Source: Euphorbia lathyris (Eukaryota > Streptophyta > Magnoliopsida > Malpighiales > Euphorbiaceae). Taken from it: DNA of 64,000 nucleotides. Below are positions 33,828-45,500 of this stretch, piece by piece. A model generated the notes under the pieces. It had not been told where the DNA came from and searched no databases. It saw only the letters and a program-made list of their open reading frames with translations. Location of the stretch: positions 19,124,001 to 19,188,000 of the forward strand of contig NC_088917.1 in the NCBI RefSeq assembly GCF_963576675.1. The letters are read 5' to 3'. The translations under genes were made by a program, and so were the position numbers. The stretch's first letter is position 1, and each line of letters starts with the position of its first letter.

Positions 33828-34455
33828 TCTGATATATACTGAAAAACAACAAAAAAAAACACATATACAAGTCAGAAAACTAACAAATGATAGACGGAAA
33901 GAATGAAAAAACAAAATGAAATGCCGTTGAAACCCTAAAAAATAAGAAACAAAATACAAAACCTAAACAGAACATATAAACAAAAAAACTAAGAACATGC
34001 ATAACACAATATCTAAAATGAACAAAGAAAACACAGAGGAACTCACCGATTCAAAAATACACAAAAGGATACCCGAACCTACCGATAAAGTAAAAAATAT
34101 AGGAAATCAGAGCCATAAGTGGAACAAAATATTCAACAAAAAACGAAGGGAAATGAACAAACAACAAACATAAATACGATGAAAACAAACACGAAAACAT
34201 ACAGGAACTCACTGATATCTTCCAAAAAACACAAAATGAGAGACGGAACAAAGAAATCGAACCAAAAAATCAACAAAAAAACGATCGGCGCTATCGGAAA
34301 AAGGAGAGAAATATCAGAGAATCACTGGAGAAGAAAGAACGAGAAAAATATAGAAGATTACAAATATACCCCTAACTTAATAACTATTTATACTAAGCAC
34401 GTAAAATTACAAATATACCACTCCGTTTTTTACACAATTACTAAAAAGTCACTGT
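33828..34455. promoter_or_regulatory. Right-end MULE promoter region
   Basis: A-rich sequence between the protease ATG and the right TIR. Duplicated phrases (ACGAAAACATACAGGAACTCAC near 34190 and AACACAGAGGAACTCACCGATTC near 34029) suggest an internal tandem duplication of about 170 bp. It should contain the protease promoter. No TATA box was chosen. Confidence 0.45.
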
Positions 34456-34508
34456 TGTCACACAATAAGCCTTGTCACACCATAAAGAATGTGTCACACC
34501 TGATTTCT

Positions 34509-34510
<2 letters not shown>
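34456..34510. repeat. Right TIR of the large MULE
   Basis: It is the inverted partner of 1020-1075 and matches 928-985 directly, and ends at a (TA)n tract. Confidence 0.8.

Positions 34511-34558
<48 letters not shown>
34511..34558. repeat. (TA)n tract
   Basis: A pure TA run flanking the right MULE end. Confidence 0.9.
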
Positions 34559-34563
<5 letters not shown>

Positions 34564-35665
34564 TTAAAAAAATATCACAGCAAACTTCAGTTTTTCTGGA
34601 AAAAAAAAATGTTATTTATATTTATGTTTATAAAAATATATTATAATTTATAGTTATATATTATAATTTATATAAACATATCTATATACATATATACCGG
34701 GGCGGGCCGATGTAAAATTTATAAAGTCCAAGCCCGGCCAATTTTTGGCGGGCTTATACGGGCTAGGGCCGGGCCGGATGGGCTCACCGGCCCATGCCCA
34801 GGTCTAATTTTAATATAATCAATGCAGCAAGCTAAGAAACCTAAAAGTTTATCTCTCTCGCCCTTGATACCCCCACCCAACTCTCTTTCTCTCACACACA
34901 CGCTCACGCACAATCGCTCTTAGTTCGTAAATATATTGTTTCATCTCTCAATTAACCTGAGTGTAGTCAAAGTATGACCGGTAATACGAAAATTATAGTG
35001 ATCCATTCTCCCACTATTAATTACATCAAAGATTATCCGTGCTCCAAAAGATAATCCGACTTAATAACGTGATATATTTATCATCAAATAACTAAAGAAT
35101 GATCATGTACTTTGTCAAATGAGATAACCAATGAAGATTTGTTTTAGTTTCGTCTAAAACAAATAATTATTTGACTTTTGTGCATATAATCAAGATAATA
35201 GTAGTTTAATTCTATGTAATCAATCGGATATTACGTATCAAATATACATCATATCGTTAGCAATCAAATTTTTAATACCCTTACAAACAAATCCCAAATA
35301 TCTGTAAACTGTCTTTATTTACAGAAGAGGAAATTTCTTAGGACAACAACATAACATTAATTTATATTTTATTAATTTTTTGTTGGTCTGTTTTTGTTGA
35401 TGACGAGGCACAAGAATCTTTGGATTTGTTAAATATAATAATTAACAAGACAATTAATTAAGGATAAATACAGATTACAGAAGATCTTAGTCAGTTGCAT
35501 CCATCACAAGAATCATTTGCTTTTCGTTGAATTTTGTTATTTTTTTTTTATTTTTTAATTTTTTAATGTTTTTGATAAAATGAAGTTTATTATTAATTGT
35601 TGTACCCAAACACGTTATTTTTATTTTCGGATATTAATATTACAGTTTTTTTTTTGTTTTTTAAA
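34559..35665. other. Intergenic DNA with one hAT-MITE end
   Basis: AT-rich, no gene. At about 34698-34806 a GC-rich block read in reverse begins TTAGACCTGGGCATGGGCC and continues GGCCCGGCCCTAGCCCG. This is typical of one end of a common hAT-type non-autonomous family; the other end was not found. Confidence 0.5.
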
Positions 35666-36183
35666 GGCTTAATACATCATTTGCCTACTGAACTTGTCCA
35701 AAAAATTTGATTGGCGCCTGAACTTTCAGAGTGTCTGGATAGCCCTATAAACTTACATAAAATGTTCGGTTAGTCCCCTGAACTTGCACAAAATATAATC
35801 AATTGATCACTTGGTTGCAAAAAAAAAAGTAAGTTAAATGAGAAAGATGTATTGCACGCGTCTTAGAAAAAGTAAAACGACCAAGATCGGGGGTATATGG
35901 TTTTAATATTAGCGAATACAAGTTTTATAGTTGAAGAAGTAAATAACTTCATTTTTAATCTATTTTTGAATTATGTAATAACATTTTAAGATGCATGGAA
36001 TATATTTTCCGCATTTAATTTACTTTTTTGCAACCGAATGATCAATTGATTACATTTTACGCAAATTTAATGGGCTAATTAAATATTTTATATAAGTTGA
36101 GGATGTTATTTTGATACTTTAAAAGTTTAAGGAACCAATCAAGTTTTTTTTGAATAAATTTAGGGCAAATGATATATTAAGTT
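35666..36183. mobile_element. MITE, GGCTTAATACATCATTTGCC family, full copy
   Basis: The left end GGCTTAATACATCATTTGCC is inverted at the right end (GGCAAATGATATATTAAG). The inversion extends inward (CTGAACTTG..., CAATTGATCA...). A truncated relative lies at 61820-62160. Confidence 0.75.
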
Positions 36184-37574
36184 TTTTTTTTTTTTAATAA
36201 TTGGTCAGCCATATCTTTAATTTTAAATGGTGACTTCTCTTATCATTGTATTAGAAAAAACAATAAAATATTTTCAAAAGTTAGATGATACAATGCACAC
36301 ATACCAGAGAATTATTTAATGTTGAATTTAATTTTATAAATCCACCATAGTTTATGCTAACATTTCAATTAATAAAATGAAAGCAAATGGAATTGTGAAT
36401 TATACTTTTTTGATATAAAATTATTAGAGCATAGACTATTGCAAACTGTCTTATTTAAAAAAAAATGATTAATAAAATAGATGTAGTTGATTAGCATTAC
36501 AGTTTTTTTATTCGTACAAAGTTCTGAAATAATGTAAAATAAATAATTGCTGAAAAAGAAAACCCTTAAATATAGTTTTTTGCCTTATCTTTTTTATTTT
36601 TTACAGATTAAGTTATTAATTTTTACTATCATTTATATTGAAAGATGGATTAATTAAAATTGGATGATAGTAAAAAAAAATCCCTAATTAACAAAACAGT
36701 TTATCGTAAATCAAACTCAATCAAGTGTATTTTTCATGTATTCAAATATAGACTTTTATACATTAATTAATTAATTGTAAAAATATGTTTTTAAAGTGCA
36801 AAATATATCGTTTTACACGCAAATAATATGTCGCTTGTGTTTAATCAAGCTTAATAGTTCAATATGTTATAATTCATCATATTTAATATATCATTTGAAA
36901 GATTATGAGCTCAATGTATAAAGATAGGAAAGATTAATTGATGTTTAGCTTTTCATTTTAGTTCTTTTTGTTATATAATAGATATACAATGTTTGTATTT
37001 TATACGGAAAATAAGCTCATATATAGAAGTTAACAGTAAACAATAACACCGAAACCAAACATTGAGAATCTCTAACATTCTTTCCTATCTAATATAAAAA
37101 AAATAATGAAGGAATAAAGTACAAATTATATGATTATGGGAAAAAAACACATTTAATATACACTTATAAAACAATGTAATTTTATGTAATTTTTTTTTTT
37201 GGACCTGAAAGCACCGCTTAAATAGATAATTTTAAGTTTAATATTTATGCGAATAGTATAATTTCAAATCTTATTAATAGATAATGATTTTTTTTCTTAT
37301 TCAATTTCATGTTTTGGTCACCTTCAACCTTTAACGTTTCGGTTACTTAATAAAACTTGAAATTTCAGATCTTTTGTTAATGAAAAACGACTCATATTCA
37401 TTCCATTAATAAAATTTGAAATTGCCCTGTCTAGTAAACATATGTTTAAGATTAAACTGTTTTGTATATGAATGCTAAAATTCATCCTCTCGGAAACGGA
37501 AGAAAATCAAAAAATAATACTTATTTCATGTCTTTTTACTTGTCTTCCATCCAATTTTGACATGTAGCATAGTT
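36184..37574. other. AT-rich intergenic DNA
   Basis: No gene, RNA or clear repeat recognised. Poly-A/T runs are frequent. Confidence 0.6.
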
Positions 37575-37812
37575 AGGGTCTGTTTGGTTACTTGTTGTTT
37601 GCTATTCCTGTTTGTTGTTTGCTTTTCATGTTTGTTGTTTGCCTTTCGAAAATGCGACTTTTCCAAAAAGTAAAGATTCCATACTTTTGTAAAAAGACTA
37701 TTTTTCGGCTGTAAAAAGACAAACAGGAGGTGTCTAACCAAACATCTAAAACTCTGAATTTTAAAGTAAAAAGGTAAGCAGAAGGTAAAAAGTAGGTAAC
37801 CAAACACCCACT
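37575..37812. mobile_element. hAT-like MITE upstream of the ABCG gene
   Basis: The ends GGGTCTGTTTGGTTAC and GTAACCAAACACCC are inverted. This terminal sequence is common in plant hAT-type MITEs. Three TGTTTGTTGTTTGC units are repeated near the left end. It lies about 300 bp upstream of the transporter ATG. No clear 8-bp TSD was seen. Confidence 0.65.
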
Positions 37813-38014
37813 TATTCTACTTTAATCAGCGTATCAAAAATTGAGTCGAAGACATATAAAAAGACAACAGATTTTACTAAATTTGTACGTAATCTCAAAA
37901 ATACATGATACTATCTTTAATAAATATTTAAATGAAATGTCAAAACTTTATTCTAATTATAATATATAGTTTGGCACCAAAGTTTATAAGTATATATAAT
38001 ATGCCAATAGCTGG

Positions 38015-38024
38015 CTATAAAATA
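38015..38024 (+). promoter_or_regulatory. Candidate TATA box of the ABCG gene
   Basis: CTATAAAATA lies 88 bp upstream of the ATG, giving a short 5' UTR. Confidence 0.5.
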
Positions 38025-38111
38025 TGAAGGGGAATTTGAGGCAAAGCTGTTCTGTTGGTTAGAACCGCATAAAACCAGACACTGGAAAGATACAAAGAAT
38101 CAAGCAGTGAA

Positions 38112-41100
38112 ATGGAAAATGGCGACGGATTAAGTAGTGGACGCATTTCCAGTTTTAGCATATGGAGAACTGGCACCGCCACAGAAGCTTTCTCCAAGTC
38201 TTCTTTCCATGAAAATGATGATGAAGAAGCTCTCAAATGGGCTGCTTTGGAGAAACTCCCTACTTATTTACGTGTCAGGAGAGGCATTCTCACCGGAGAA
38301 GAAGGCCATTTCAAAGAGATTGATGTCAAAAATCTCGGATTCATGGAGAGAAGAGATCTTCTCGAAAGGCTAGTTAAGATTGCTGAGGAAGATAATGAGA
38401 AATTTCTGCTCAAACTTAAGGATCGGATTGACAAGTAGGAAAATAAGATTTGAATTTGTTTTTTCTTCCTCTTTTGCTGTTTTTGTGTTTGATTATATGT
38501 CTGTGTGATGTGATACAGAGTTGGAATTCATGTGCCTACTATTGAAGTTCGGTTTGAACATTTGAATGTTGAAGCGGAAGCTTATGTTGGAAGCAGAGCA
38601 TTACCTTCATTGTTCAACTTCTCCGTCAATATTTTCGAGGTATAACCGTGTAATACACCTTCTGATTCTGAAATCTGAAAGTCTGTTTTCTTTTCAAATT
38701 TACTTACCATTATACTTTCCTGTTTCTTCAAGGGATTTTTGAATTATCTTCACATTCTGCCCAGTAGAAAGAAACAATTGCGAATCCTTAATAACATTAG
38801 TGGCATCATCAAGCCGCAAAGGTGAGTATTAAGTTATGGATTAACTAATCAAATTGGGGAAAAATCTAATTTCAGTTTCTGATTTAGCTCAAATTTTGCA
38901 GAATGACATTGCTTTTAGGACCCCCAAGCTCAGGCAAGACCACATTTCTTTTGGCTTTGGCTGGAAAACTTAGTAGAGATCTAAAAGTAAGGAGAGGGGA
39001 TTACAGGAACAAAGTAGTTTTTGTTGAAAATAGGTATAGCTTGCTAAAACTGGTCTTTGTGAAATTTTAGTGTTCAGGAAGGATCACCTACAATGGACAT
39101 GGGATGGAAGAGTTCGTGCCACAGAGAAGTTCAGCTTATATTAGTCAACATGATCTTCATATAGGAGAAATGACAGTTAGAGAAACTCTGGCTTTCTCTG
39201 CAAGATGTCAAGGGGTTGGAACCCGTTATGGTTAGTAACATACTATTATTTTTCGATCTTCAGTACAGTATTTTTGAAAGGTGTTAAAAATAGTCATTGA
39301 AATCGGAATTTATACAGAGATGTTGCAAGAACTATCAAGAAGGGAGAAGGCAGCAAATATTAAGCCAGATTCTGATATTGATATCATCATGAAGGTGAGG
39401 TTGCCTCAACATTTGATATCCTATTCCTAGACCGTACGATTCTTCTTCTTCTTCTTTTTTGGTACAAATTTGTTCCAAAAGTTGGGAGAGAATGTTTTAA
39501 TTAATGCAATTTTCACTGGTGCTAGAACCTTTTGCTCAATTTAATTTTAGGCTTTCTCAAGGGATTCCTCAAAAAATCTATTTGTAGTTACATCCTCTAT
39601 TTACTTGAAAAGGACAGAATTGAAGCAAGGCAGAAACAATGAGAATAACATTGAATTTAATTACGTTTTGACCCTCAACTTTTTTTTTTTTGTAATGAAA
39701 ATATGCTCAAATACTTGAAATTGACATATAGGCATATTCACTGGAAGGGCAAGATGCAAATGTAGCTACTGATTATACACTCAAGGTACAAAAATGAAGT
39801 CCTTAGAGCTGAGTTTCCAGAAAGTACTAGTGTGAAATATCTGCCTTAAACAGTTCTGCATACGAATATGCAGATTCTAGGACTTGAAGCGTGTGCTGAC
39901 ACAATGGTCGGCAATGAAATGATACGAGGAATTTCTGGTGGACAAAAGAAACGAGTAACGACGGGTAAGAAAACTTCTTATGATTAATTTAACTTAGACA
40001 TTCACATTGTTGATAGAAAATCCCAAATCTTCAAAATGTCAATGTGTATCTTATTATCTTCTGGTCTACACACTTCAGGTGAGATGCTTGTTGGACCAGC
40101 AAGAGCACTTTTTATGGATGAGATATCAACTGGTTTGGACAGTTCAACAACTTTCCAAATTGTGAACTCGCTAAGACAAACTATTCACATCCTCAATGGA
40201 ACAGCTCTTATATCCCTTCTCCAGCCAGCACCAGAAACTTATGAGCTTTTTGATGATATAATTCTTCTCTCGGACGGGCAAATTGTGTATCAAGGTCCGC
40301 GAGAAAATGTGCTTGAGTTCTTTGAATACATGGGCTTCAGATGTCCCGAGAGGAAAGGAGTTGCTGACTTCTTACAAGAAGTAACTCTTTTGATAAATGC
40401 AATCATCCTATAAGCTTAATTTAATGAAACGTGTTGAACTTGCTAATAAAAATTTCTTGTTTGAATGTCACAGGTAACATCACAGAAAGATCAAGAACAG
40501 TACTGGACACGTAAAGATGAGGGTTATAGCTTTGTTTCTGTGAAGGAATTTGCTGAAGCATTTCAATCATTCCACGTTGGACGAAGACTAGGTGATGAAC
40601 TTGCTACACCGTTTGACAAGTCCGGAGCACATCCTGCTGCTCTAACAACTAAAAAATATGGTGTCAGCAAGAAAGAACTCTTGAAAGCTTGTGTTGCAAG
40701 AGAATTTTTGCTCATGAAAAGAAACTCATTTGCTTACATTTTCAGCATGATCCAAGTGAGTGAAATTCTCTTAGCTTCCTTATTCTTTTCTGAGAGAGAG
40801 AAGCAACAAGTAGTGCTCATGAATGATAACTTCAGTTTTTATCAATTTAAGAAACTTGTAAAATTCTAGAAGTATGAGAGATCGTGCTTAATTGGTTCTG
40901 CTTTCATTTTCAGCTTATTATGATGGCCTTTGTAACAATGACAATATTTCTGAGAACGGAGATGCATCGAAACACTGTAGATGATTGTGGGGTTTACTTC
41001 GGTGCCCTTTTCTTCGGAGTCATGACAATAATGTTCAATGGCTTCTCAGAGCTTGCTATGACTGTCATTAGACTGCCTGTCTTCTACAAGCAAAGAGACC

Positions 41101-44100
41101 TTCTCTTTTATCCTTCATGGGCATATTCTTTCCCCACATGGATTCTCAAGATTCCGATCACCTTTATAGAAGTCTCCGTATGGGTAATCCTGACGTATTA
41201 TGTTATAGGATTTGACCCAAATATCGAAAGGTGGGAAACTGAAAGCTCTCAATTTAGTCAATTATGTGTATGTTAATGCTCCAGATTTTCTGAAGTTTCT
41301 TGATGACAGGTTCTTCAAGCATTACCTGATACTCCTAATGACTAATCAAATGGCCTCCTCACTATTTCGACTGATAGGAGCACTAGGAAGAAATATGATT
41401 GTAGCTAACACGATTGCCATATTTTCACTACTTACTATTTTGGTTCTGAGTGGATTTGTACTATCAAGAGGTGAGAACTAGATTTTTTTTATCTAAATGT
41501 ATTTTCATTTCTTCAGTGTAATATAACTGAAGCTCAGATAACGATTGGTTTGTGTTGCACCAGATGATGTGAAAAAATGGTGGATATGGGGGTACTGGTT
41601 CTCACCCATGATGTATGTGCAGAATGGTATCTCTGTTAATGAATTTCTTGGGAATAGTTGGAATCACGTAAGCTTCATTTTCTGAAATCTGAATCAGGTG
41701 TTTGAGGAAATCGATATGATGATACTAACTGCATTTTGCTGCAGTCTCCTCCTAATTCAACAGAGCCACTGGGTGTTACTTTCATGAAATCTCGTGGAAT
41801 TTTTCCTAAAGCATATTGGTATTGGATTGCGATTGGAGCGTTAACAGGATATATCTTCCTATTCAATTTTCTTTTCACTTTGGCACTGAAGTATCTCAAT
41901 CGTAAGTACTTCCCTTTCTAGTTTCAGTTCTGACACATTGTTTCAATATTCTGATGAGTGAACTTATTGCAGCATTTGGGAATCCTCAAGCAATACTTTC
42001 AGAAGAGGTCTTGACTGATAAAGATGCCAAGGAAACTAGAGAGTTAACTGGACTATCAGGAAGCAGGAAAAGCTTTTTGGGTGGGTCACAAGATGTTAGT
42101 GTTTTTTTTGTTTTTTCTTCTCTGCTGTACATTACTGAATACTATAATATTAACCATCCTTAAAAATGCAGAAAAAGGAAATTCGAGCCACATGAATGCC
42201 TCATCAAGGATCCCATCTGCTAGAGTATTCAGTGATGTGAATGACGAGAGGAGGCGGGGAATGGTTCTACCATTTCATCCCCAATCTCTCACTTTTGACG
42301 AAATCAGATATGCAGTAGACATGCCACAGGTACACAGTGCTTTACTTAAGAAGAAGCAATGTTTTAGGAGCAGAATGTTAAAATATCTGTATCGTTCTTG
42401 CAGGAAATGAAAGGTAAAGGTATTACTGAGGACCGATTGGAACTTCTGAAGGGTGTCAGTGGTTCTTTTCGGCCAGGAGTCTTGACAGCTCTAATGGGTG
42501 CTAGTGGTGCTGGCAAAACCACCCTAATGGATGTCTTGGCTGGAAGGAAAACTGGTGGTTACATTGAGGGAAACATCACAATATCTGGATATTCAAAGAA
42601 ACAAGAAACTTTTGCTCGCATATCAGGATACTGCGAGCAAACTGACATCCACTCCCCTCATGTTACAGTCTATGAATCATTGCTTTTTTCTTCATGGCTT
42701 CGATTACCTTCTGAAGTTAATTCTAGTACAAGAAAGGTAAATATTAATCAGCTAAGCTTTGACATCGGAAACTAATTTCCGCACATTACAAGGATTCGAA
42801 AAGGCAGAAAAAAAGAATATAAAATAACCAAGCAAGAAGTTCTTTTACCTGCTGTTTTATTCATCAGATTTTTGACAGGAAATAAATTTGATGGCTTTCA
42901 GATGTTCGTTGAGGAAGTAATGGAGCTAGTGGAACTAACCTCTTTAAAAGAAGCAATTGTGGGAATTCCCGGTGTAAACGGACTTTCAGTTGAACAGAGA
43001 AAGAGGCTGACAATTGCTGTTGAGTTAGTTGCTAACCCATCAATAATATTCATGGATGAGCCGACCTCTGGCCTTGATGCCAGGGCAGCAGCCATAGTTA
43101 TGAGAACGGTGAGGAATACTGTAGATACTGGAAGAACTGTTGTATGTACAATACACCAGCCAAGCATTGACATTTTTGACGCTTTCGATGAGGTAAGTCC
43201 TTGTTCAGAAAAACTAAAAATATGTTTTGCATTTCCTTTTGATTCTTTGATATAAACAAATCCTAATCATTCACACTCACGGTGCAGTTATTTTTGCTGA
43301 AACGGGGAGGGCAGGAAATTTACGTTGGTCCAATCGGACAACATGCCTGCCATCTGATAAAATATTTTGAGGTTTGGAGCTAATAAGTTCATGGGACTGC
43401 AGTTCTCAATCTAATTCTGTTTATTCCTAAGATGTTGACATTAAGAACTACATAATTTTGTGCAGGAAGTTGAGGGAGTTCCTAGGATTAAAGATGGCTA
43501 TAATCCAGCAACGTGGATGCTGGAAATTACAACAGCAGCGCAAGAAGAATCTCTCGGCGTCAACTTCACCGACATATACAAGAATTCAGAACTACACAGG
43601 TCAATAAAATAGCTCAAACATTTAAATGAGAACGATTTTGCCTTAATTTACAGTTGTTAACATTACATACGGCGAAATTCAGGAGAAACAAAGCCTTGAT
43701 AAAGGAACTATCCCAACCTCCACAAGGTTCAGAAGATCTCTACTTCCCAACTCCATACTCGCAGCCGTTCTCAACCCAGTGTATTGCTTGCCTGTGGAAA
43801 CAACATCATTCCTACTGGCGAAATCCAACATACTCGGCCGTGAGACTCTTGTTCACAACATTTATAGCTTTGATGATAGGAACAATTTTCTGGGGTTTAG
43901 GCTCCAAAAGGTACTGATAAGATAGAGAAAAACGAAAACCTTCTCAAAACCGGGAACCACCTTCTCCCGCTTTGTTTCTCTAACTTAAGTTGGATAACTG
44001 TGAATTGCAGGAGCAGGGAACAAGATATCTTCAATGCAATGGGTTCCATGTATGCTGCTGCTCTCTTTCTAGGATTTCTTAATTCTTCATCAGCGCAACC

Positions 44101-44851
44101 AGTTGTGGCTGTCGAGAGAACGGTTTTTTATAGAGAAAGAGCAGCTGGAACGTATTCTGCTATGCCATACGCTTTCGGACAGGTAAATCAATTGCTTCAT
44201 TATTACTATCTTCATTCTAACATGGTATAAGAGAGTTACAGATTCATTTTATCCGCTCTACAGGTAACTATTGAACTTCCATACATTTTCGTTCAGACAG
44301 TAGTGTACGGAACCATAGTATACGCAATGCTCGGGTTTGAATGGACAGCAAGCAAGTTCTTTTGGTATCTTTTCTTCATGTATTTCACCTTCTTATACTT
44401 CACTTTCTATGGAATGGTAACGGTTGCTGTTACACCCAACCAAAACATTGCTGCAATAGTTTCAACTGCCTTCTATGCATTATGGAATCTTTTCTCGGGT
44501 TTCGTCGTACCGCAAACGGTTAGTTCTTAAACTCTATTTACTTTCTTCTTAACCAAAAGAGAGGAGGCTGAACTTGCATTTTGTACATGACAGAGAATCC
44601 CTGTGTGGTGGAGATGGTGTTACTGGGCATGTCCTGTGGCTTGGTCATTGTATGGATTGGTTGCTTCACAATATGGAGACATAGAGGATACATTAGACAC
44701 GGGAGAAACCGTTCAACATTTTCTCCGGACTCATTTCGGGTTTCATCACGAATCTGTTGGAGCAGTTGCAACAGTACTGGTCGGGATCAGCATGCTTTTC
44801 AGTTTCATTTTTGCTTTCTCTATCAAAGTATTTAACTTCCAGAAAAGATAA
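38112..44851 (+). CDS. Full-size ABCG/PDR-type ABC transporter
   Basis: An ATP-driven membrane exporter, usually in the plasma membrane; PDR-type proteins move terpenoids, phenolics, hormones or toxic compounds, and the substrate cannot be read here. I read 24 exons with GT-AG borders giving about 1,448 residues, normal for the family (1,400-1,450), with stop at 44849-44851. Order is NBD1-TMD1-NBD2-TMD2. NBD1: Walker [10 protein letters not shown], signature [14 protein letters not shown], Walker [17 protein letters not shown]1: [24 protein letters not shown]2: Walker [10 protein letters not shown], degenerate signature [14 protein letters not shown], Walker [16 protein letters not shown]2: [17 protein letters not shown], then [10 protein letters not shown] and ending VFNFQKR. 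The Asp/Glu-rich start ([17 protein letters not shown]) is typical. No stop or frameshift was seen, so it is probably functional. Confidence 0.95.
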
Positions 44852-45500
44852 AACCTTTTTGACATGAAAGCAACTAAAATGTAAAATATACAAAGAGCAT
44901 ACGTGCACGGTTCGTTACTAAACCATGTAGTTAAAAAGAAAAAAATAATTAATACGGAAAGAAAAAAGTTGTAAAAAATTCAATAGAATACGATGTAGTT
45001 TCGTCTCCCAAGCGAATTTTGTTTCGGAACTGATTTTCTGTTATGTAACCAACAATAATAGGACGAAGTATAAGCAAACATATACTTCAGTCATAATGCT
45101 TAAAAGCTGTTTTAATCTTTTGTTTGACAAATATATACAAATTGCACAAATAAATAATACGAGAGAAATGTAATTTAATTAAAAATGACTAGAAATTAAA
45201 AAAGAAATTAAGATTTAAAAAAGCAAAGCAGTTGCACACTAAATCTCCCTAACCTCGAAAAGAAAACAATTGTTATCGATCCGATGCAACCCGAGAAGAA
45301 AGCTCTTGATCTCGAAATCAGGCAGCAACTGATCTGCAAGTATAAAAGACTAACAAACTAAACTTCTAACAAAGCAACAGATTATGCTACCGCATATGTT
45401 ACAGTTAAACTCAATTCTCTCAATAACTAAACTAACACCTAAAGAGTTTAAGATTTAGAGAACAAAAACGACAAAAAAATGAAGCGTTTTCATTATCATC
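44852..45500. other. Convergent 3' intergenic region
   Basis: This separates the 3' ends of the ABCG (+) and PP2C (-) genes and should hold both 3' UTRs and poly-A signals. AATAAT/AATAAA-like runs are present. No other gene is seen. Confidence 0.6.

Larger units (their letters stand above)
1020..34510. mobile_element. Large autonomous-type MULE, now inactivated by nested insertions
   Basis: Matching TIRs lie at 1020-1075 and 34456-34510, each next to a (TA)n tract. Inside are a MULE transposase gene (+), a small coiled-coil gene (-) and a Ulp1/C48 protease gene (-) that converge on the middle, each starting near one end. MULE transposase plus Ulp1 protease is the known arrangement of the KI-MULE (Kaonashi) group. 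About 20.5 kb of the span is nested copia plus gypsy. A 1.4-kb MITE adds to this, so the MULE itself is about 11.5 kb. The transposase has a stop, a frameshift and the MITE; the protease gene is split. It cannot encode its own transposition now. Confidence 0.8.

Noticed and set aside
34719..34913. Minus-strand frame with a Gly/Pro-rich end
   Set aside because: It overlaps the GC-rich hAT-MITE end; repeat sequence rather than a gene.
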